DNA of 51,585 nucleotides. Source: Bacteroidales bacterium UBA5762. Its GTDB lineage: Bacteria; Bacteroidota; Bacteroidia; Bacteroidales; TTA-H9. Below, one piece after another: positions 26,298 through 34,573 of this stretch. The position numbers and the translations under genes are program-made. Under the pieces are notes generated by a model. The model was not told where the DNA came from, searched no databases, and was given only the letters and a program-made list of their open reading frames with translations. The stretch's first letter is position 1. Each line of letters opens with the position of its first letter. The DNA lies in assembly GCA_002418865.1 (NCBI GenBank), contig DIEY01000070.1:13531-65115 (forward strand). The letters are read 5' to 3'.

Positions 26298-26326
26298 ATG
26301 CGGGCTGGCCTATGGCCAGCCCGCAT
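26298..26326 (-). repeat. Perfect 13-bp hairpin between susD and GH144
   Basis: ATGCGGGCTGGCC and GGCCAGCCCGCAT are perfectly complementary around a 3-base loop. It lies 9 bases after the susD stop and 21 before the GH144 start. It is GC-rich against an AT-rich background and has no T-run on either side. It is more likely a stabiliser of the susCD transcript 3' end, or a partial terminator lowering enzyme expression, than a full terminator. Confidence 0.8.
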
Positions 26327-26334
26327 AATTACAA

Positions 26335-27783
26335 TCAATATCCTGGATTTTGAGTTAATTTACCTTGCGAAAGTTCGATTTGTTGACTTGGAATGGGAAA
26401 TACTTCATTTTTATTAGGAGTAAATCCGAGAGGCCCCAGTACTTCTGCTGCTTTCCCTGTTCTTACCAAATCAAAGAATCGATCGCCTTCCATGGCAAGT
26501 TCGAGCCTACGTTCATTCAATATATCATCGAGAGTAGGATTATCGATATCTGGAAGATTAACCCTTCGACGCACTAAATTTAACTGAGTAGCTGCACCGG
26601 AAACATCACCCTGACGAATTTTTGCTTCTGCAGCTATCAATCGTATTTCAGCAAAACGCAATACCCTGACATTCTGCCCGGCGCCATAAGGCCCGAAAAC
26701 TTGCCGCCACGAAGGATAATATGCCTTGCCATTATATCTTGGAAGCCCTGTAACCCCTTCGAGTGCTGTAACTCCCTGAATACTATCGCCATCAGGTGTA
26801 ACATCTCCCCTGTAAAGTACAGTCACCTTTTTACGAATAGAATCCCCAGCTGCATCGAAAGCAGCTATGAGATTGTCAGTAGGAATATTGAAACCCCAAC
26901 CCCACTGTCCACGAACGGATTGTATTTCTGAATGCTGGCAAAACGACAAATCGCTTTGGCCTTCAATTTCCTGAGCCTGAATCTCGAATACCGATTCGAT
27001 TCCATTTTCTGATTCTACTCTAAACACCTTGTAGAAATCGGGCTCAAGGTCATAAACATTCGAGTTAATGACCTCCATGGCCATTTGTTCTGCTTTTGGA
27101 TAATCTTGCATGTATAAATAGACTTTTGCCAACAGGCCTTTGGCTGCTCCACTTGTAGCACGTCCCTTATCATTGGCTCCGTAAGTTGCAGGTAAAACTG
27201 AGGCAGCATCTATTAAGTCTTTTTCTATCTGCTTGTAAACTTCAGCCTTTGGAGTGCGAACATATATTTCAGAACCAACAGGAATGCTCAAAGGCATTGG
27301 AATATCACCAAAAGCACGTACTAGATCGAAATAGATTAATGCTCGCAAGAATTTAGCTTCTGCTATTAACCGTGCTTTTAAATTTTCATCCATTTGAATT
27401 TTAGGAATATTTGTAATGCATTGATTGGCAAGGTTAATTCCCCTATAACGCCCACGCCAATAATCATTCAAAATAAATTGATTGGGTGTGTAAAGGAACT
27501 GGTCATATTCATTAATAAAGGAAGCATCGCCAACTTCACTACCTTTAATGGCATTATCGGAAGGAATTTCCTGCATAATGATATAAGCAAACGAAACCAT
27601 TTCCCAAGCCCGTAAATGAGCATAAATAGAATTTACTCCTTTAATAGCATGTTCCTGAGTTTCAAAAAAACCTTCTGCAGGTAACTGACCTTCAGGTTCA
27701 ACATCTAAATAATCATTGCACGATGTAAATGAAACAATTGCCAGTGCTGCTATGATTGATAAAAAGATTTTATAAGTTTTCAT
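26335..27783 (-). CDS. SusD/RagB-family glycan-binding lipoprotein
   Basis: Outer-membrane surface lipoprotein of 482 residues that forms a lid on the SusC transporter and captures oligosaccharides. The signal ends in the lipobox SFTSC (C22), then NDYLDVEPEG. The tetratricopeptide-rich SusD body shows IKGVNSIYAHLRAW, LIAEAKFLRALIYFDLVRAFGDIPM, RATSGAAKGLLAKVYLYMQDY and, near the end, VLRFAEIRLIAAEAKIRQGD, ILNERRLELAMEGDRFFDLVR and FPIPSQQIELSQG. It starts 21 bases after susC ends. Confidence 0.96.
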   Translation of the reverse strand: MKTYKIFLSIIAALAIVSFTSCNDYLDVEPEGQLPAEGFFETQEHAIKGVNSIYAHLRAWEMVSFAYIIMQEIPSDNAIKGSEVGDASFINEYDQFLYTPNQFILNDYWRGRYRGINLANQCITNIPKIQMDENLKARLIAEAKFLRALIYFDLVRAFGDIPMPLSIPVGSEIYVRTPKAEVYKQIEKDLIDAASVLPATYGANDKGRATSGAAKGLLAKVYLYMQDYPKAEQMAMEVINSNVYDLEPDFYKVFRVESENGIESVFEIQAQEIEGQSDLSFCQHSEIQSVRGQWGWGFNIPTDNLIAAFDAAGDSIRKKVTVLYRGDVTPDGDSIQGVTALEGVTGLPRYNGKAYYPSWRQVFGPYGAGQNVRVLRFAEIRLIAAEAKIRQGDVSGAATQLNLVRRRVNLPDIDNPTLDDILNERRLELAMEGDRFFDLVRTGKAAEVLGPLGFTPNKNEVFPIPSQQIELSQGKLTQNPGY

Positions 27784-27804
27784 TTTGTTTTTCTCCTTTC
27801 AAAA

Positions 27805-30800
27805 TTATAGGTTCATGTTAATACCAAAGTTATAAGTAGCCGACATAGGATAAACATTCAAATCGATTCCCTGCGAAGTAGTCGATCCTTCGGGGATTTC
27901 AGGATTGAATCCATTATATCCGAAAAGATTGATGGGATTGGTTGCATTAACATAAACTCTGAGATTGGAAATGCCAATTTTTTTGGTAATGTTTTGAGGA
28001 ATAGTGTAACCTAATTGTATGGTACGAACACGAAGGAAGGCTCCATCTTCGAAGTACCATGAATTGGGTAGCATATTGTCGCCCGTAAGGTCTGCCGAGG
28101 GATATTCATTGGAAGTGCCTTCCCCATGCCAGCGATTTTCATAAAAGTCGAGGTCATAATTTTCATTGCCTAAGCGCTGTGCACGTTTGGCATTATATAT
28201 CTTATTACCCCATCTGGCATACAAGTCAACTGTAAAATCGAAACCAGAATAGCTCAAATTGGCCGAAAATCCAATCTGAGACTTGGGTATGGCATTGCCT
28301 AAGAAAATGCGGTCTTTATTATCAATTACTCCATTGCCATCCACATCGGCATACTTGAAATCGCCAGGTTTTGCATTGGGTTGTAATTTTTTGCCTTCAG
28401 AATTTACATAATTATCAACTTCTGACTGATTCTGAAAAATTCCAATAACCTGACGGCCATAATAGCTTCCGATTGGCATACCTACAATGGTGTATGTACT
28501 GAAGAAACCGCCCACAGGTAAATTGCCTCCATATAAACCTAAAGTACCTTCGCGAAGTTTCTTTACTTCATTATGATTGTATGCATAGTTTAAATTAAGA
28601 TCATAGCCAAATTTTCCAACTTTATCAGTCCATCCCAAGGTCACTTCTATACCTTGGTTAAGAATATCGGCATTATTGGAATAATAAGAACCCGAAGTTC
28701 CAGCAGTAGCCGACAGAGTTAACAAGAAGATGGCATCCTTAGTTGTTCTGGAATAAAAATCAATTTCATAAGATAAGCGACTATTGAGTGATTTTCCTTC
28801 GAGGGCTATATCGATTTCGTTCATCTTTTCCCACTTGAGCTGAGGAGGAACAGCACTGGTGATGTTAGCCCCTTCAACGATAACTGTATTTCCATTTTGC
28901 CCTGAACCAAAAGCAGTATTCAGTATGCCGCCTTCTTCTACGGTCAGGGTATAGACATTGGCTGGTATCTTGTTATTCCCAATAACTCCCCAGCTGGCCC
29001 TTAGTTTCAAGTAATCGAATACTCTCTGTTGCTTCATGAATTCTTCACCCGTAATAATCCATCCTAAACCTACAGAGGGGAAGATATCCCATCTATCGTC
29101 TTTAGGGAATACTGAACTACCATCGTAACGTAGTGTAGTAGTGAGTAAGTATCGATCAAAGAGAGAATAGTTTATACGTCCAAAATAGGAAAGTGAAGTT
29201 ATTTTACTTCCCCAATCGTTTACTTGACTGGTTTTAGCTCGTCCAAGGTTAATGTAAAGCGTATTTTCTCCCAAATAAGGCACACCCAGACGAGAACCAA
29301 AGGTGCCCAAGTTATTTTCTTGTTGAGCCGACATACCTGCCATAACTTTTAAGCGGTGAGGACCAAAATTATTTTCAAAGGTCAAAGTATTGTCCCAAAC
29401 CCCTTTGTAGTCGTAAGTCCATTGCCTGCTTAGAGTACGGTTGGTATCTTTTTGGGTGGGCGAAACCCAATAATAAGGTGTGTAATTTCTGTTGCGAGCA
29501 TAACCCAAATCAGTCCCATATTGCGAACGGAATTGGAAGTATTTTAGAAAATTAACTTCTGCAAAAACACTTCCTACTAATCTTATACCGTTACTTTTAC
29601 TATTATAATAATAAAGGCTTGCGGCTGGGTTGCCAAAATTTCCAAGCCCAAGATCTACGGGATTGGTAAAGGTAGTATCATTTACTTTGGGTTTAAATAC
29701 GGGTGGAGCTACATAAGCATTGTAAAATACTGATGGAGCATCATTAGTGCGGAAAGTGGAGAATGTGGCTGAATAACCTACCTTAAGAGCATCATTAACT
29801 TTTGAATCTAAAGATGAACGCAAATTGAGTCTCTCGTAAGTTTGATTCAAGAGTAAGCCCTCCTGTTTAAAGTAACCTGCACCGAAATAATAGGAGCTGT
29901 TTTCGCTGCCACCAGAAACGCCCACATCATGATTCATTATGAAAGCTTGATCGCGCATTACCTCATCGTACCAATCAGTGTAATCAGGGAAATTAGCTGG
30001 ATCGAGAGGTGTGAATGACTGCCCGGCTGCCTCTGCCTGTAACTTGTTCTTTTCGTTAATTAGCTCGATGTATTGGGTGTTGTTGGCTAAGGGAAGTTTA
30101 TTGACTGCGGTCTGAAAACCAACATAACCCGAATACGACAATGCAGCTTTCAATCCCGTACTACGCTTAGTAGTAATAATAACTACACCATTGGCGGCTT
30201 TCACACCATAAATTGCCGAAGCAGAAGCATCCTTTAGTATGGTAGTGCTTTCAATATCGGTAGGACTTAAAAAGCTGATATTGTCGGTAATTACACCATC
30301 AACCACGTATAAAGGATCGGCTTTTGAAGTAACGGTTCCCAAGCCTCGAATACGTATAACAGGAGCAGCACCTGGAGCACCACTGTTGGTTACCTGTACA
30401 CCAGCTACTTTGCCTTGCAAAACAGAAGCAAAATTTGCAGCTGGTTGATAATTTAACTTATCCGAACTTACAGTAGTAATAGATCCTGTCAGGTCCATCT
30501 TTTTAGTAGAACCATATCCCACTACCACTACTTCTTCCAGTTGAGAAATCATAGGCTCCATTTCAACATCTATGCGACTCCTCCCTTGGATAGGCTCTTC
30601 TATAACTTTCATCCCTACAAAACTGAAAACTAAAGTCCCATTATTAGGGGCATTCAGCGTGTAATTCCCGTCAATGTCAGTAACAGTTCCTGTTGTCGTG
30701 CCTTTTAAAAGAACCGTTACTCCGGGTATGGTCGTTCCATCTTTCTTGTTTTTGACCTGTCCCTTGATGGTGATAACCTGCTGAGCCATCACCCCAATAC

Positions 30801-30843
30801 TAAGGCCAAAAATCAACAGTGTAAGCATGTAGAGCTTTCTCAT
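27805..30843 (-). CDS. SusC/RagA-family TonB-dependent transporter
   Basis: Outer-membrane importer of 1012 residues for oligosaccharides, powered by TonB. The signal peptide (about 1-20, ending GVMAQ) is followed by a CarboxypepD-reg-like domain (ITIKGQVKNKKDGTTIPGVTV to GNYTLNAP). Next come a TonB-box region (LEEVVVVGYGS), a plug domain with the SusC signature DPLYVVDGV and ATILKDASASAIYG-like motif, and the 22-strand barrel ending in ATYNFGINMNL. First gene of the PUL operon and divergent from the Nudix regulator. Confidence 0.96.
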   Translation of the reverse strand: MRKLYMLTLLIFGLSIGVMAQQVITIKGQVKNKKDGTTIPGVTVLLKGTTTGTVTDIDGNYTLNAPNNGTLVFSFVGMKVIEEPIQGRSRIDVEMEPMISQLEEVVVVGYGSTKKMDLTGSITTVSSDKLNYQPAANFASVLQGKVAGVQVTNSGAPGAAPVIRIRGLGTVTSKADPLYVVDGVITDNISFLSPTDIESTTILKDASASAIYGVKAANGVVIITTKRSTGLKAALSYSGYVGFQTAVNKLPLANNTQYIELINEKNKLQAEAAGQSFTPLDPANFPDYTDWYDEVMRDQAFIMNHDVGVSGGSENSSYYFGAGYFKQEGLLLNQTYERLNLRSSLDSKVNDALKVGYSATFSTFRTNDAPSVFYNAYVAPPVFKPKVNDTTFTNPVDLGLGNFGNPAASLYYYNSKSNGIRLVGSVFAEVNFLKYFQFRSQYGTDLGYARNRNYTPYYWVSPTQKDTNRTLSRQWTYDYKGVWDNTLTFENNFGPHRLKVMAGMSAQQENNLGTFGSRLGVPYLGENTLYINLGRAKTSQVNDWGSKITSLSYFGRINYSLFDRYLLTTTLRYDGSSVFPKDDRWDIFPSVGLGWIITGEEFMKQQRVFDYLKLRASWGVIGNNKIPANVYTLTVEEGGILNTAFGSGQNGNTVIVEGANITSAVPPQLKWEKMNEIDIALEGKSLNSRLSYEIDFYSRTTKDAIFLLTLSATAGTSGSYYSNNADILNQGIEVTLGWTDKVGKFGYDLNLNYAYNHNEVKKLREGTLGLYGGNLPVGGFFSTYTIVGMPIGSYYGRQVIGIFQNQSEVDNYVNSEGKKLQPNAKPGDFKYADVDGNGVIDNKDRIFLGNAIPKSQIGFSANLSYSGFDFTVDLYARWGNKIYNAKRAQRLGNENYDLDFYENRWHGEGTSNEYPSADLTGDNMLPNSWYFEDGAFLRVRTIQLGYTIPQNITKKIGISNLRVYVNATNPINLFGYNGFNPEIPEGSTTSQGIDLNVYPMSATYNFGINMNL

Positions 30844-31027
30844 ATTTACTTGTTTTTAGAATTATTAGAATTAAAGGTTATTGATGTATAAAATTACTAC
30901 AAGATTTTTCTTTCGCCATATCATCTTATTAATGTTCTTCATGTCTGCCCCTTTTCCCATTTGATGAAATCTATCTCATTTTGAAACGTTTGACTACTTA
31001 TCCAATCATTTCTTGTTTGGTTTCTAA

Positions 31028-31042
31028 GTGTAAATGAAACAC
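31028..31042 (-). promoter_or_regulatory. Candidate operator at the susC promoter
   Basis: GTGTAA-ATG-AAACAC has the same size and geometry as the perfect palindrome at 31246-31260 (GTGTAA-GTT-TTACAC): GTGT and ACAC ends 7 bases apart. It lies just downstream of the susC -7 box, where a bound repressor would block transcription. Confidence 0.45.
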
Positions 31043-31047
31043 AAGTA

Positions 31048-31055
31048 CAAAAATA
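31048..31055 (-). promoter_or_regulatory. Candidate promoter (-7 box) of susC
   Basis: Minus-strand TATTTTTG matches TAnnTTTG. It would give a leader of about 200 bases before the susC ATG; long leaders are common for susC genes. No clear -33 element. Confidence 0.45.
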
Positions 31056-31219
31056 GTTAAATGTTTGAATAATTAACTTCTTTTTAAAAAATTTTTAAAT
31101 TTTTGATGCACTTTCGTATAAAATTAATCATGCACTATTGCAAAACATGGGAAAAGCCTTAATTGTTTTTTAAATGGAAGGAAATGTATAACTATTCAAA
31201 TAGATATAATTGAAATTTA

Positions 31220-31227
31220 TAAATTTG
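31220..31227 (+). promoter_or_regulatory. Candidate promoter (-7 box) of the Nudix regulator
   Basis: TAAATTTG matches TAnnTTTG, 52 bases before the regulator ATG. Confidence 0.45.
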
Positions 31228-31245
31228 TGTGGATTTTGAATTTAG

Positions 31246-31260
31246 GTGTAAGTTTTACAC
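31246..31260 (+). promoter_or_regulatory. Candidate autoregulatory operator of the Nudix regulator
   Basis: Perfect palindrome GTGTAA-GTT-TTACAC (6-bp arms, 3-base centre) between the regulator's -7 box and its ATG. It is related to the element at 31028-31042 on the susC side. Confidence 0.5.
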
Positions 31261-31278
31261 GAATAAAATGCTGAAATT

Positions 31279-32013
31279 ATGGATCCAAATGTAATTCCTA
31301 ATGTATCAGTTGATTGTGTAATAATCGGATATGATTTACAAGATATTAGTATCTTATTGATAGAAAGGGAGATGATTTATAATGATAGGAAGTATGTAGA
31401 TTTAAAACTCCCAGGTGACCTTGTTAGGTGGAATGAAGACATCGATAGTTCGGCTCATCGTATATTATTCGATTTATCGGGTGTGCAAATCAATAATTTG
31501 AAACAACTTCAAGCATTTGGAGAAGTAGATCGCTTGAAGGAAGAACCAAGAGACATGGAATGGCTGCGCTCTATCGATCATCCCGAAGAAAGAGTAATTA
31601 CCATAGCTTATTACACTTTAGTGAGTTTAGATCTCATTCATTCTCAGAAGTTCAAACCTAATCCTAATGCTCGTTGGGTTCCTATATCGAAAATCGGGAA
31701 GTTGGCCTTTGATCACAATCGTATTATCAACATAGCTTTAGATACACTGAGACAAGAAATAAAGAAAAATCCAGTTGCCTTTGACTTGTTGCCACGTAAG
31801 TTTACACTCTCTCAGATGCAAAAGCTCTATGAGTTGGTCATGGGGACTTGTTTCGATAAAAGAAATTTTAGGAAAAAAATAGCGCAAATTCCCTGTATAG
31901 TTCCTATTAACGAAAAACAGGTTAATGTTCCTCATAAGCCTGCCCGATATTATATGTTTAGTCACGATGTTTATGAAGCAACACGAAAAGATAGTTTTGA
32001 TTTCTTAGTATGA
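31279..32013 (+). CDS. NrtR/AraR-type Nudix-winged-helix transcriptional regulator
   Basis: DNA-binding regulator of 244 residues. Residues about 8-155 form a Nudix fold and about 160-225 a winged helix (FDLLPRKFTLSQMQKLYELV, FDKRNFRKKI), the plan of the NrtR family. B. thetaiotaomicron AraR is a sugar-pathway member. The Nudix box is degenerate: where hydrolases have R-E-x-x-E-E it reads R61-I-L-F-D-L66, with E53, G68 and V69 kept. It therefore probably senses a ligand instead of hydrolysing one. It is divergent from susC and likely controls the PUL. The stop lies 7 bases from the opposite-strand GH144 stop. Confidence 0.88.
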   Translation: MDPNVIPNVSVDCVIIGYDLQDISILLIEREMIYNDRKYVDLKLPGDLVRWNEDIDSSAHRILFDLSGVQINNLKQLQAFGEVDRLKEEPRDMEWLRSIDHPEERVITIAYYTLVSLDLIHSQKFKPNPNARWVPISKIGKLAFDHNRIINIALDTLRQEIKKNPVAFDLLPRKFTLSQMQKLYELVMGTCFDKRNFRKKIAQIPCIVPINEKQVNVPHKPARYYMFSHDVYEATRKDSFDFLV

Positions 32014-32020
32014 TGGCCTT

Positions 32021-33382
32021 TTAGTTGGTGAGCCATCCTCCTTTAAATCCTGCTTTTATCAATCCCTCCCTAATATAAGGGTTTTTCTTTAAAATCGTCC
32101 ATATGAGTTCATTAGAATAATTCTCTATCATAATAATGATAGGTCCTTGGTCAATACCGAGATAATCCATGTCGAACCAACCGTTTTCATGATATTTATC
32201 TTTATAAAAAGGATTAAAGGCATCTCTAAAGCCATATATCCCGTAGATATTATCTTCATAAGTGTTAAAAATAGCTCTAAGAGCGGGAATACATACTTCG
32301 GGAGCAAAAGGAATTGATCCTCCTGCGGCTGTAGGAGCAATTGTTCCATCATCTACCCAATAATTAGAAGCAGCTCCTCTGGCCGAATAACTATATATTT
32401 TTATTGTCTTGTCTCCATTCAGCATAACTGTATCTTTAGGACCATCACAGGCTGTCAGCCCCCAAATGCTGTCATTATAATGAGGAAAACCCAATGGATT
32501 CGAAATACAATAAGCTCTGTTGGCCAAAGTTGCTCTTCTTGAATTTTCAAAATAATCTATTCGTTTACTTAACATGAAAGAATCCTGTATTCCTCTAAAA
32601 TCGATAAACATGTGTGAATATTGATGTCCGAAAAGTGGCCCAAAGTTTACATGTTCATAGCCTTGAAATTCTTCCCATGTATAAGTAGCGCACCATTTTT
32701 GCCATGCATCTTCAGGAATGGGATGGGTTGGAGATGCCATAGCCATTATAAGAAGAATCATAGCCTCATTGTAGCCTAACCACCATGATGGAATGAACCC
32801 TTTTTCTGGATGCCAGCCCATACTTAATGCATATTTTGTAGAATCGAACATCCAGTCCCATTCCACTCTTCTATATAAGCTATCGGCTAACTTTCTAATT
32901 TCTATCTCAGTTGGATTGTCTTGATCGAAATAACTCATACAAGTTAAAATGCCAGCCATTAATAAGCCTGTATCTATAGAAGAGAGCTCAACTTGTTTAA
33001 ATCTATAGCCGGTTTTCATATCCAGAAAATGATAGAAGAATCCCTTATACCCAGCTATATTGGTGGTTTGAGATTCTTGAGGAAGTTGATAAAGAAATTT
33101 TAATGAATTTTTAACTCTAAGAGCTACTTCTTCACGGGTTACCCAGCCTTTTTCTATTCCAATGATCCATGCTGCGTAGCCAAATCCTTGAGCCGCTATA
33201 CTCGAAAATGATGTGGTAGGCCAACGATCGGGTATAAGATTAGTAACCGGATCGGCAGTCTCCCAAAAATACCTGAAAGTTCTTTTTTGTAATTCATCCA
33301 ATGAAAATTCGTGTCGTTTAGCATTATTGGAACATGATAAAAGCAGAGCGAACATTATGAGAACCCCTATTGTCTTTTTCAT
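32021..33382 (-). CDS. GH144-type beta-1,2-glucanase, lipoprotein
   Basis: Second glycoamylase-domain (PF10091/GH144) enzyme, 453 residues. The signal ends in a lipobox LLSC followed by SNNAKRHEF. The frame is open from 33439, but the ATG at 33382 gives a proper lipoprotein signal and lies just after a promoter-like box. Shared motifs with the T9SS paralogue: TFRYFWETADP, VEWDWMFD, GYNEAMILLIMAMASPTHP, NRAYCISNP, SIWGLTACDGP, IAPTAAGGSIPFAPE and GIDQGPIIIMIENYSNE. It has no accessory domain. The known GH144 exo-enzyme of Parabacteroides (sophorose-releasing) is a similar single-domain lipoprotein type. Confidence 0.88.
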   Translation of the reverse strand: MKKTIGVLIMFALLLSCSNNAKRHEFSLDELQKRTFRYFWETADPVTNLIPDRWPTTSFSSIAAQGFGYAAWIIGIEKGWVTREEVALRVKNSLKFLYQLPQESQTTNIAGYKGFFYHFLDMKTGYRFKQVELSSIDTGLLMAGILTCMSYFDQDNPTEIEIRKLADSLYRRVEWDWMFDSTKYALSMGWHPEKGFIPSWWLGYNEAMILLIMAMASPTHPIPEDAWQKWCATYTWEEFQGYEHVNFGPLFGHQYSHMFIDFRGIQDSFMLSKRIDYFENSRRATLANRAYCISNPLGFPHYNDSIWGLTACDGPKDTVMLNGDKTIKIYSYSARGAASNYWVDDGTIAPTAAGGSIPFAPEVCIPALRAIFNTYEDNIYGIYGFRDAFNPFYKDKYHENGWFDMDYLGIDQGPIIIMIENYSNELIWTILKKNPYIREGLIKAGFKGGWLTN

Positions 33383-33402
33383 AGTGTTTAGTTTAGGAGG
33401 TG

Positions 33403-33409
33403 CAAAATA
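33403..33409 (-). promoter_or_regulatory. Candidate promoter of the GH144 lipoprotein gene
   Basis: Minus-strand TATTTTG (one base shorter between TA and TTTG than consensus), with TTG about 21 bases upstream. It lies between the two possible starts and favours 33382. Confidence 0.35.
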
Positions 33410-33476
33410 ATAGCATTTGGTTTTGTGAAACAATTTCAAAAATGAAATCCGTAAATCCTTTGCGATCGATATGTTT

Positions 33477-33484
33477 TAATTTTG
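33477..33484 (+). promoter_or_regulatory. Candidate promoter (-7 box) of tsaD
   Basis: TAATTTTG matches TAnnTTTG, 18 bases before the tsaD ATG. Confidence 0.45.
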
Positions 33485-33502
33485 CGCATTCAACCTTAAA
33501 AG

Positions 33503-34525
33503 ATGGATCTTTATATTTTAGGCATTGAATCTTCATGCGACGACACGTCAGCTGCTGTGCTTAAAGACGATTTGTTACTGAGTAATGTTATCGCCAATCA
33601 GGAAATACATTACAAGTATGGGGGAGTAGTACCTGAGTTAGCTTCAAGAGCGCATCAACAAAGTATTATTCCCGTGGTTGACCAGGCTATTCGGCAGGCT
33701 GGTATTACTCCCGATCAGATTCAACTGATAGCCTTCACACAAGGGCCGGGTTTATTAGGATCGCTTTTAGTTGGGATTTCTTTTGCCAAAGCTTTTGCAT
33801 TGGCTAAAGGTATACCTTTAGTAGGATGTGATCACATGCAAGCCCATGTTCTCGCCCATTTTATCCGCAAGCCTAATCAAGAATACAGAGTTCCTTCCTT
33901 CCCCTTTTTGTGTCTTACGGTTTCTGGCGGCCATACACAAATTGTGAGAGTCAATGATTACGATTCATTGGAAGTCATTGGCCGTACAATAGATGATGCA
34001 GCTGGAGAAGCTTTCGACAAGGCCGCTAAAATTATGGGTTTGCCTTATCCAGGTGGGCCCATCATCGATCACCGGGCTCATCGTGGAAATCCTGTGGCTT
34101 TTAGTTTTGCCAAACCTATGATTACAGGTCTCAATTTTAGTTTTAGTGGATTGAAAACTTCATTTTTATATTTCTTACGAGATCGGTTAAAAGAAAATCC
34201 GTTTTTTATAAACGAACACCTCGATGATTTGTGTGCTTCCATTCAAAGAACCATTATCGAAATCTTAATGGATAAGCTTAAAAAAGCAGTTGAAGATACC
34301 GGAATAAAAGAAGTAGCTATAGCAGGAGGAGTTTCGGCAAACTCGGGATTGCGAGAGGCATTGAATCTCGCGGGTCGTGAATACGGATGGAATGTTTTTA
34401 TTCCTGAGTTAGCTTTTACAACTGATAATGCAGCTATGATTGCTATAAATGGTTATTTTAAATATAAAAAAGGCAATTATTCGTCTCAAGATGTTACGCC
34501 TTATGCCCGCAGTCGAATGCGGTAA
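33503..34525 (+). CDS. tsaD: TsaD, tRNA N6-adenosine threonylcarbamoyltransferase
   Basis: Kae1/Qri7-family protein of 340 residues that moves the threonylcarbamoyl group onto A37 of ANN-decoding tRNAs together with TsaB and TsaE. Landmarks are GIESSCDDTSAAVL, GGVVPELASRAH, TQGPGLLGSLLVG, the metal-binding HMQAH, LTVSGGHTQIV, DDAAGEAFDKAAKIMGLPYPGGP, AIAGGVSANSGLR and TTDNAAMIA. The YciO-type protein at 40667-41281 is related to the threonylcarbamoyl-AMP synthase of this pathway but belongs to the YciO branch. Confidence 0.97.
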   Translation: MDLYILGIESSCDDTSAAVLKDDLLLSNVIANQEIHYKYGGVVPELASRAHQQSIIPVVDQAIRQAGITPDQIQLIAFTQGPGLLGSLLVGISFAKAFALAKGIPLVGCDHMQAHVLAHFIRKPNQEYRVPSFPFLCLTVSGGHTQIVRVNDYDSLEVIGRTIDDAAGEAFDKAAKIMGLPYPGGPIIDHRAHRGNPVAFSFAKPMITGLNFSFSGLKTSFLYFLRDRLKENPFFINEHLDDLCASIQRTIIEILMDKLKKAVEDTGIKEVAIAGGVSANSGLREALNLAGREYGWNVFIPELAFTTDNAAMIAINGYFKYKKGNYSSQDVTPYARSRMR

Positions 34526-34573
34526 ACATAACTAATTTATTGAACCACTTTTATTTAGGTAATGGCATTGTTT

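Noticed and set aside
19135..33382. PUL as a recent horizontally acquired island
   Set aside because: No integrase, transposase or flanking repeats, and base composition looks like the neighbours by eye. The only att-like repeat is 8 kb away at the tRNA.
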